This document shows positions 43,994 through 49,844 of a DNA stretch of 49,844 bases, piece after piece; within the stretch, counting starts at the first letter, position 1, and each line of letters opens with the position of its first letter. The notes below the pieces were generated by a model. The model made no database searches, was not told where the DNA came from, and was given only the letters and a program-made list of their open reading frames with translations. The position numbers were made by a program, and so were the translations under genes. This DNA is from Desulfovibrio litoralis DSM 11393 (GTDB taxonomy: Bacteria > Desulfobacterota > Desulfovibrionia > Desulfovibrionales > Desulfovibrionaceae), in the NCBI RefSeq assembly GCF_900143255.1, contig NZ_FRDI01000011.1, positions 1 through 49,844 on the forward strand, written 5' to 3'.

Positions 43994-45166
43994 TTAAACT
44001 TTTGCCGCTGTACGCAAATCAGCCACAGCATCTGTTTTTTCCCAGTTAAAGTCAGCATCTTCACGTCCAAAATGTCCGTAACAAGATGTTTTTAAATAGA
44101 TAGGACGTTTTAAATCAAGACGCTTAGTGATATGATAAGGGCGTAAGTCAAAAACTGAACGCACAGCCTTGGTTAAAACTTCATCAGGTACTTCTCCTGT
44201 TCCTAAAGAAGAACAAAGCACGGAAACAGGCTCGGCAACACCGATACAATAAGCTACCTGAACTTCACACTTAGGAGCAAGCCCGGAAGCAACTACGTTT
44301 TTAGCGATATAACGCCCCATATAAGCGGCTGAACGGTCTACTTTAGATGGGTCTTTGCCGGAAAAAGCACCACCGCCGTGATGTCCCATTCCGCCGTAGG
44401 TATCTTGAATAATCTTACGACCGGTTAAACCACAATCGCCCATAGGACCACCAACAACAAAACGCCCGGTAGTATTAATAAAAATTTCGCAATCTTTAGG
44501 GTTAAAAATACTTTCAGGCAATACAGGATAAATAACTTCGTTTCTAATGGCGTCTTCTATATCCGCTTGAGAAACATGGTCTTTATGCTGGCTTGAAACA
44601 ACAACGTTTTTAATGCGGTGTGGCTTTCCGTCAACATATTCAAAAGATACTTGAGTCTTTCCGTCTGGGCGTAAAAAATCAACAATACCTTGTTTACGCA
44701 CATAAGTTAAACGCTCGGACAAGCGATGAGCCCAATAAATAGGAGCAGGCATTAAAGTAGGAGTATCATCACAAGCAAAACCAAACATCATACCTTGGTC
44801 GCCCGCACCTTGATCTTCGTTAGCTTCACGGTCAACACCTTGAGCAATATCAGGTGATTGTTTGTCTATAGAAGAAATAACGGCACAAGTTTGCCAGTCA
44901 AAACCCATATCAGAGCTGTTATAACCAATCTCTTTAATGGTATTACGCACAATACTCGGCATATCAGCATAAGCTGAAGTCGTAATTTCGCCGGCAATAA
45001 CCGCCATACCCGTGGTTACTAAAGTTTCACACGCTACACGAGAGTTAGGGTCTTCGCCGATTAAACTATCAAGAATTGCATCGGAAATTTGGTCTGCCAC
45101 CTTATCAGGGTGTCCTTCAGTTACTGATTCTGAAGTAAAATAATATTTGCCTTTAACAGGAATCAT
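43994..45166 (-). CDS. metK: S-adenosylmethionine synthetase
   Basis: 390 residues, standard length. It makes SAM from methionine and ATP. Signatures: [23 protein letters not shown], the P-loop-like [39 protein letters not shown], and a C-terminal HFGR-containing [24 protein letters not shown] precedes the ATG. panC lies upstream on the same strand (58-nt gap), but a promoter-like site is present in the gap. No SAM riboswitch fits in the short leader. Confidence 0.97.
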   Translation of the reverse strand: MIPVKGKYYFTSESVTEGHPDKVADQISDAILDSLIGEDPNSRVACETLVTTGMAVIAGEITTSAYADMPSIVRNTIKEIGYNSSDMGFDWQTCAVISSIDKQSPDIAQGVDREANEDQGAGDQGMMFGFACDDTPTLMPAPIYWAHRLSERLTYVRKQGIVDFLRPDGKTQVSFEYVDGKPHRIKNVVVSSQHKDHVSQADIEDAIRNEVIYPVLPESIFNPKDCEIFINTTGRFVVGGPMGDCGLTGRKIIQDTYGGMGHHGGGAFSGKDPSKVDRSAAYMGRYIAKNVVASGLAPKCEVQVAYCIGVAEPVSVLCSSLGTGEVPDEVLTKAVRSVFDLRPYHITKRLDLKRPIYLKTSCYGHFGREDADFNWEKTDAVADLRTAAKV

Positions 45167-45201
45167 AAGTACTCCTTAATTTTTAGATACATGAGTTATT
45201 G

Positions 45202-45230
45202 GTTATATTAAAAGAATTAACATTCTACAA
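45202..45230 (-). promoter_or_regulatory. Promoter of metK
   Basis: On the minus strand TTGTAG (45225-45230), 17-nt spacer, TATAAC (45202-45207). The -35 box overlaps the end of panC. Confidence 0.4.
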
Positions 45231-46073
45231 CGCTACTAAAATATTATCTATTAAACGGGCTTTACCTAAACGCACAGCAACCGCCATTAAAACAAAGCTT
45301 TTAACCTCTGAAACGGGAATAAGTGTATCAGGCTCGACAAATTCCAAATAATCTTCTTGCCCCAAAGTCAAATTATCTTGCCAATGTTTGCGTATTTCAC
45401 CTTTAAGTTTTTCAACATTTCGCTCACCTGACAAAATATGCTCCTTAGCCATCAGCAAAGCTTTTTGAATTTCCGGGGCTTGTTTGCGTTCTTCTGTTTT
45501 TAGATAAACATTACGAGAGCTTAACGCCAACCCGTCTGCCTCTCTAACTATCGGACAAGCAGCAATTTCAACGGGAATATTTAAGTCTCTGACCAAACGG
45601 CGAATAATCGCCAATTGTTGCCAATCTTTCTCGCCAAAGGTCGCAACATTCGCTTGAGTCAACATAAGAAGCTTACAAACCACAGTCGCCACCCCTCTAA
45701 AATGAGTCGGGCGACTTTTAGCACAAAGATTTTTTGCCAAATCAGGCACTTCAACCCAAGTAGCATGGTCATTGGCGTAAACATCAGAAGCCTTGGGGGC
45801 AAATAAAATATCAACACCCAAACTTTTTGCCAACGCCATATCTTTATCTAAATCTTGAGGATAAGCACTTAAATCTTCGTTTACCCCAAATTGAGTCGGG
45901 TTCACAAAAAGACTAACAATCAAAATATCGCCTTTTTGCCTGCCTTGTTTAATTAATTCTGCATGTCCGGCATGTAAAAAACCCATAGTCGGAACAAGAG
46001 AAATCTTTTTATTTTGAGACCTTAAGCTTAAAGCCAAGCTTTGCATTTCATTTGGGTTGGTTATTATCTGCAT
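45225..46073 (-). CDS. panC: Pantothenate synthetase
   Basis: 282 residues, joining pantoate and beta-alanine with ATP in CoA synthesis. Signatures: VPTMGFLHAGHAELI with the HxGH nucleotide site, SLFVNPTQFG, TFGEKDWQQLAIIRRLV, and READGLALSSRNVYL (KMSKS-like). No panB or panD is adjacent. The ribosome-binding site is weak. Its 5' side faces the flagellar genes across 366 bp that contain repeat copy I and a sigma-54 promoter for flgF. Confidence 0.95.
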   Translation of the reverse strand: MQIITNPNEMQSLALSLRSQNKKISLVPTMGFLHAGHAELIKQGRQKGDILIVSLFVNPTQFGVNEDLSAYPQDLDKDMALAKSLGVDILFAPKASDVYANDHATWVEVPDLAKNLCAKSRPTHFRGVATVVCKLLMLTQANVATFGEKDWQQLAIIRRLVRDLNIPVEIAACPIVREADGLALSSRNVYLKTEERKQAPEIQKALLMAKEHILSGERNVEKLKGEIRKHWQDNLTLGQEDYLEFVEPDTLIPVSEVKSFVLMAVAVRLGKARLIDNILVAL

Positions 46074-46162
46074 ATCAAGTTATACGAATATAGTTTGAAT
46101 TTAAAAAATAATACATACTAAGTTTATTATACTTTGTCCAGTTATAAAAATTATTCATATTC

Positions 46163-46249
46163 AAGACCATTGCAACACTCTGTTTTGCGTGCTTTTTTCT
46201 AGTACCTTTCTAGCGGAAGCCACTTAGAGACTATTGTCCAAGAGTCTCT
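46163..46249 (+). repeat. Interspersed repeat, copy I (internally deleted)
   Basis: Head AAGACCATTGCAACACTCTG, TTTTGCGTGCTTTTTTCTAG, then directly TACCTTTCTAGCGGAAGCC and the tail GACTATTGTCCAAGAGTCTC. Its deletion is similar to that of copy A, but the junction differs. Confidence 0.65.
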
Positions 46250-46363
46250 ATTCTGATGGCTTAAAAATAATGCCAAAGATATGGCGAAGTATCATAAAAA
46301 ATTAAAATAAAATACAATATTATTAAGCTTACCCTCTATAATTATTTAACATTTATTCATATT

Positions 46364-46378
46364 GGCTTACATATTGCA
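46364..46378 (+). promoter_or_regulatory. Sigma-54 promoter of the flgF operon
   Basis: TTGGCTTACATATTGCAT: GG at 46364-46365 and GC at 46376-46377, 10 nt apart. It lies 62 nt upstream of flgF and fits sigma-54 control of rod/hook genes. Confidence 0.7.
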
Positions 46379-46439
46379 TTAATGTCTTTGCCAAAGCTGT
46401 CTAAACTTTGGCAACTATTCGCCAAACAAGGAGAAAAAG

Positions 46440-47252
46440 ATGCAAGATAGTATGTATAGTGCACTTTTCGGAGCTTTAAGCGCTGAGTTTAGAATGAACA
46501 GCATCGCCAACAATTTGGCAAACATCAATACAACCGCATATAAACGAGACTTAACTTCTTTTAAAGATACTTTCGCCGCTTTTGCTCATGATGTCGTAAT
46601 GGAACCGGTTTCAAACATTCGTGCGGACAAACTGTTCCCCGATCCTATAAATATAGCCAAACCAAGAATAGCCATGAGCCATACTGATTTTAATATGGGC
46701 GGAATGCAATTTACTGGTGGACAATTTGACTTTGCTTTAGCCGGAGACGGTTTTTTTAAAATCATTACTCCCGACGGTGAATTTTATACTAAAAACGGTC
46801 ATTTTAAAACAACCGAAGAAGGTGTTGTCGTAAATGAACAAGGGCTACCCGTTAGCGGTCTGGGCGGTGCTTCCGTCACAATTCCGCAAACTTCTTCTCC
46901 TGTTGTCGTCGCCGAAGACGGACGTGTTTTAGTAGACAATGCCGAAGTCGGACAAATAGGCGTTTTCAGAGTAGAAAACCCTAACGCCCTAGAAAAACTA
47001 GGAAACAATCTTTACAAAGTACGCGAAGGAATGGATCCGGGAGAAACCGCAGGACTAGGAGAACCGGGAGACCCCGGTCAAAGACCTTTTATCGCTCAAG
47101 GCTATCTTGAGGCTGCCAACGTTGATGCAGTTTACGAAATGGTCAACATGATTGAGGTTCAGCGTCAATTTGAAGCCTACCAAAAAGTAATGCAGACCAC
47201 TGATGCTATAGATCGTGAAGCAATTTCAAAAGTAGGTCGACAAAGAGCATAA
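46440..47252 (+). CDS. flgF: Flagellar basal-body rod protein FlgF
   Basis: 270 residues. A proximal-rod component exported by the flagellar type III system, hence no signal peptide. The N-terminal rod-family motif is NSIANNLANINTTAYKRD. DFALAGDGFFKI and the C-terminal EMVNMIEVQRQFEAYQKVMQT are typical of the FlgF/FlgG group. It is the first gene of the flagellar operon, with AAGGAG before the ATG. Gene order with flgG and flgA supports flgF over other rod genes. Confidence 0.9.
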   Translation: MQDSMYSALFGALSAEFRMNSIANNLANINTTAYKRDLTSFKDTFAAFAHDVVMEPVSNIRADKLFPDPINIAKPRIAMSHTDFNMGGMQFTGGQFDFALAGDGFFKIITPDGEFYTKNGHFKTTEEGVVVNEQGLPVSGLGGASVTIPQTSSPVVVAEDGRVLVDNAEVGQIGVFRVENPNALEKLGNNLYKVREGMDPGETAGLGEPGDPGQRPFIAQGYLEAANVDAVYEMVNMIEVQRQFEAYQKVMQTTDAIDREAISKVGRQRA

Positions 47253-47330
47253 TTTTATATGTTTTATTATTGTTACACAAAAAAGTTTTAAAAACAAATT
47301 AACAAATTAACAAATAAGGAGAAAATATTT

Positions 47331-48119
47331 ATGATGCGTTCTCTCTGGACAGCCGCCACAGGTATGGTTGCCCAACAACTTAATATTGACGTTATCTCTC
47401 ACAACTTAGCTAACGTAAACACAACCGGTTTTAAAAAGAGCCGTGCCGAATTTGAAGATTTAATGTATCAAAACACCAAAATCGCCGGAGTTACTACCGG
47501 TGAGGGTGGCGACCAACGACTTCCCGTTGGAATTCAAGTAGGTATGGGTGTTCGCCCGACTGCCGTACATAAGTTTTTTACTCAAGGTGATTACCAAAAT
47601 ACGGGAAACCCGTTCGATCTTGCGATTGAAGGCGACGGATTTTTTAAAGTAACTGTCAACGGCGAAGAACTTTATACCAGAGCCGGAGCTTTTAAACTCA
47701 ACCAAGATGGAACAGTAACAACATCTAACGGCTATGTTTTAGAGCCTGAGTTTAGCGTTCCACCGGAAACTAAAAACTTTGTTGTTACCGAAAATGGTCA
47801 TATGTCGGCTTTAGACGCCGCCGGAAACGAAATTGCCGCCGCTGATATTCCTCTTTTTACCTTTATAAACCCCGCTGGTTTAGAAGCAAAAGGACGTAAC
47901 CTTTATGCCACGACCCAAGCGTCAGGTGATGAAAACGAAGGAACTCCGGGCGTTGATAACGTTGGAACCATCGCACAAGGCTTTTTAGAAATGTCTAACG
48001 TAGAAGTTGTTGACGAAATGGTTAACATGATCGTTGGACAAAGAGCTTATGAAATGAACTCAAAGGCAATTCAAACTTCTGACAGCATGTTACAAACAGC
48101 CGTTCAGCTTAAACGTTAA
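47331..48119 (+). CDS. flgG: Flagellar distal rod protein FlgG
   Basis: 262 residues, the usual FlgG length. MRSLWTAATGMVAQQLNIDVISHNLANVNTTGFKKSRAEFEDLMYQ is a near-standard FlgG N-terminus. PFDLAIEGDGFFKV and the C-terminal EMVNMIVGQRAYEMNSKAIQTSD complete it. It builds the distal rod and is exported by the flagellar apparatus. AAGGAG lies 10-15 nt upstream. 78 nt follow flgF. Confidence 0.96.
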   Translation: MMRSLWTAATGMVAQQLNIDVISHNLANVNTTGFKKSRAEFEDLMYQNTKIAGVTTGEGGDQRLPVGIQVGMGVRPTAVHKFFTQGDYQNTGNPFDLAIEGDGFFKVTVNGEELYTRAGAFKLNQDGTVTTSNGYVLEPEFSVPPETKNFVVTENGHMSALDAAGNEIAAADIPLFTFINPAGLEAKGRNLYATTQASGDENEGTPGVDNVGTIAQGFLEMSNVEVVDEMVNMIVGQRAYEMNSKAIQTSDSMLQTAVQLKR

Positions 48120-48139
48120 CCATAATTTTTAACAATTCA

Positions 48140-49186
48140 ATGATTCTTATGCGTAAATTAAGTTTTATTTATATACAAAAAAAACAAAAGAGTGTTTTAG
48201 ATTGTTTAATAATCTTTTGCCTCTTCTTTTGTCTTTTTTTGCAAATAAAACCTTTGACCGTCTCAGCACAAACACAACAAACAAATATCGAACAAAACGG
48301 GCGTATTCGGATTGTAGAAGCGGCGATAGTCTCGGGGCAACAAGTTCTTCTCGGTGAAATAGCTTACCCTATCGGAAGTTATGACCAAAAAGCTTGGGAA
48401 CAAATAGCAAACACCGCTCTTTGGGACGCACCGACAGCACCGAATAAGCCCATGGCGATAAACAAACAGCGTTTGCAACAAGAAATAGAAAAAAAATTCC
48501 CCCAATTAAAAAGTAGTTTTATTTATCCAAACAATTTAGCTCTTCAACTTGGTGGAACTATTATCCTTGAACAAGATCTTATCAGCCTAACGGTCAAAAC
48601 CTTGACTCCGCTTTTGGCAAGTATGGGAAGCGATGGTTCACTTGAAGATTATAAAATTCCGTCATTTATTTTTTTAAGCCACCCCGCACAACGAATTGAG
48701 CTTGAAATTCCACAAAAGCTAAGTGGCGGACGTTTAATCTTACGCTTTTTGGTAAAAGAACCTGATAATACTATTGTAAAAAAAATCTCAGGTAATGTCT
48801 TTTTAAATCTTTGGAAGGAAGTGCCTTGTGCAAGTCAACCTTTAAACAAAGAAGAGCTTCTCGATTTAAGCCGTGTTACTTTTATTCGTAAAAATTTAGC
48901 ACACTTAAAAGAAGAACCTTGGGACGGAAAAAACGCCCCTTTAAGATTGATACGCCCTGTTGGAACCAACCAAGTAATTTATCAAAGCGATGTGGCACAA
49001 ATTCCTTTTATTCGTAAGGGTGAGTTAATTACTCTATTGTATGAAGGAAAATCGTTTGAACTCTCAATCAGAGGCGAAGCCTTAAGCGACGGTTTTCCGG
49101 GTGAAAGTATCCCCGTTAAAAACACACAAAGCAATAAACAGGTAATCGCAACCGTAAAAGACAGGCAAACAGTAGTGGTTAGATAA
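48140..49186 (+). CDS. flgA: Flagellar P-ring assembly chaperone FlgA
   Basis: 348 residues. A Sec-type hydrophobic segment (about 20-42) sends it to the periplasm, where FlgA helps FlgI form the P ring. The N-terminus before that segment is long and basic. The C-terminal third has the SAF-like/FlgA pattern LIRPVGTNQVIYQSDVAQ, RKGELITLLYEGKSFELSIRGEALSDGFPGESIPVKN. It is longer than E. coli FlgA, as in other Desulfovibrionaceae. There is no good ribosome-binding site; an ATG at 48149 is an alternative. Confidence 0.85.
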   Translation: MILMRKLSFIYIQKKQKSVLDCLIIFCLFFCLFLQIKPLTVSAQTQQTNIEQNGRIRIVEAAIVSGQQVLLGEIAYPIGSYDQKAWEQIANTALWDAPTAPNKPMAINKQRLQQEIEKKFPQLKSSFIYPNNLALQLGGTIILEQDLISLTVKTLTPLLASMGSDGSLEDYKIPSFIFLSHPAQRIELEIPQKLSGGRLILRFLVKEPDNTIVKKISGNVFLNLWKEVPCASQPLNKEELLDLSRVTFIRKNLAHLKEEPWDGKNAPLRLIRPVGTNQVIYQSDVAQIPFIRKGELITLLYEGKSFELSIRGEALSDGFPGESIPVKNTQSNKQVIATVKDRQTVVVR

Positions 49187-49215
49187 CCTTTATCTTAACC
49201 GCAAAAGAGGACATC

Positions 49216-49844
49216 ATGAAAACAAAAAAACATACTCAACTCACAAAAGGCTTAAGCGTGCTTACGCTACTTAGTCTTTGTGGCTGTAATGCGGCACACC
49301 AAAGCCCAACGCCAATGCCCCCCGTTACACCGGCTCAGGTTTATACCGAACCGGAACAACGTTATAACAACCCGGGTTCTATGTTTTCAGAATCAGGCGG
49401 CGACGGTCTTTTTGCCGACAACAGAGCCCGCAGAATCGGAGATATTGTTCTAGTTAAGTTAGTGGAACAAACCAAGGCAAAAAATAAATCAGATACTTCA
49501 TCAAATAAAGAATCTGATTCAAACTTTGGTATCGGGGCTTTATTCGGAGCAGGTTCTTCGAGCTTTATTCCCGGCTTTAGTATAGGCGACCGTTTTTCAG
49601 GTCGTGTCGGTCCAAACGCTATGGTGAGTGCCAATTCTGCTAGTGATTTTAGTGCCACCGGTGAAACAAAAAGCGAAAACTATGTAACTACTGTTTTGGC
49701 CGTGCGTATTCTTAACGTAATGCCAAACGGCTTATTACAACTTGAAGGGGCGAGAGAAGTTAAAGTTAACGCCGAAACTCAATATATGGTCGTTACGGGA
49801 ATGGCAAGATCAAACGACGTTGCCTCAGACAACTCTATTCTCTC
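49216..49844 (+). CDS. flgH: Flagellar L-ring lipoprotein FlgH (cut by window end)
   Basis: The first about 209 residues are visible and the frame is still open at the edge. The signal peptide ends in a lipobox SLCGC, so the product is an outer-membrane lipoprotein forming the L ring. NPGSMFSESGGDGLFADNRARRIGDIVLVKL is the FlgH signature. VLAVRILNVMPNGLLQLEGAREVKVN continues the family core. GAGG lies 5 nt before the ATG. It is 29 nt after flgA, in the same operon. Confidence 0.92.
   Translation, partial: MKTKKHTQLTKGLSVLTLLSLCGCNAAHQSPTPMPPVTPAQVYTEPEQRYNNPGSMFSESGGDGLFADNRARRIGDIVLVKLVEQTKAKNKSDTSSNKESDSNFGIGALFGAGSSSFIPGFSIGDRFSGRVGPNAMVSANSASDFSATGETKSENYVTTVLAVRILNVMPNGLLQLEGAREVKVNAETQYMVVTGMARSNDVASDNSIL

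Noticed and set aside
43873-44070. 65-codon minus-strand open frame overlapping the metK 3' end
   Set aside because: It reads the inverted-repeat element and metK in another frame; no homology pattern and no ribosome-binding site.
45167-45224. SAM riboswitch ahead of metK
   Set aside because: The leader is only 58 bp and shows no switch-like pairing.

Overview
The window looks like chromosomal DNA from an AT-rich member of the Desulfovibrionaceae, in the range of Lawsonia/Bilophila/host-associated Desulfovibrio. That placement is inferred from gene content, not from a search. The main pointers are a DsrC with both redox cysteines (a sulfite/sulfate reducer), the three-gene lactate/organic-acid cluster (BioD/DRTGG protein, LUD protein, LUD plus Fe-S plus CCG fusion) known beside pta-ackA in Desulfovibrio, a large Desulfovibrio-type porin, the futalosine menaquinone enzyme MqnD, and sigma-54 promoters ahead of flagellar genes.

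Layout. 1-640 reads best on the minus strand as the promoter and boxA leader of a ribosomal RNA operon lying off the left edge. 838-2895 holds a glycosyltransferase and a lipoprotein. 3268-7135 is the lactate oxidation cluster. 7397-13146 carries ppiB, folD, eno and a glycogen phosphorylase. 13411-17175 has dut and a leftward group HD-GYP - rnhB - yraN - rsmI. 17576-24948 has pyk, gdhA, pbpC and a diguanylate cyclase. 25171-25505 is a Gly-Cys-Gly tRNA cluster, followed by a candidate small RNA and greA. 26687-29320 holds the major porin and an unknown protein under a sigma-54 promoter. 29430-38231 is mixed: a sugar oxoisomerase, a histidinol-phosphatase-like PHP protein, a ComFB-type protein, mqnD, a histidine kinase, dsrC, a CBS-ACT protein, a YitT protein and a pyridoxal kinase. 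38218-43549 is an array of ten small membrane protein genes of three families, several carrying a nearly identical zinc ribbon. 43994-49844 has metK, panC and flgF-flgG-flgA-flgH (flgH cut by the window end).

Shared themes. Lactate oxidation would feed electrons toward menaquinone (mqnD) and DsrC-dependent sulfite reduction. Cyclic-di-GMP turnover (GGDEF, HD-GYP) and a ComFB-type candidate receptor occur in the same window as sigma-54 flagellar genes.

The least ordinary content is (i) an interspersed MITE-like repeat family with nine copies or remnants and no transposase, (ii) the modular zinc-ribbon/membrane-protein array at 38.2-43.5 kb, (iii) a 1.1 kb gene-free stretch at 32.1-33.3 kb full of RNA-like hairpins and short repeats, and (iv) a 125-bp nested hairpin next to metK.
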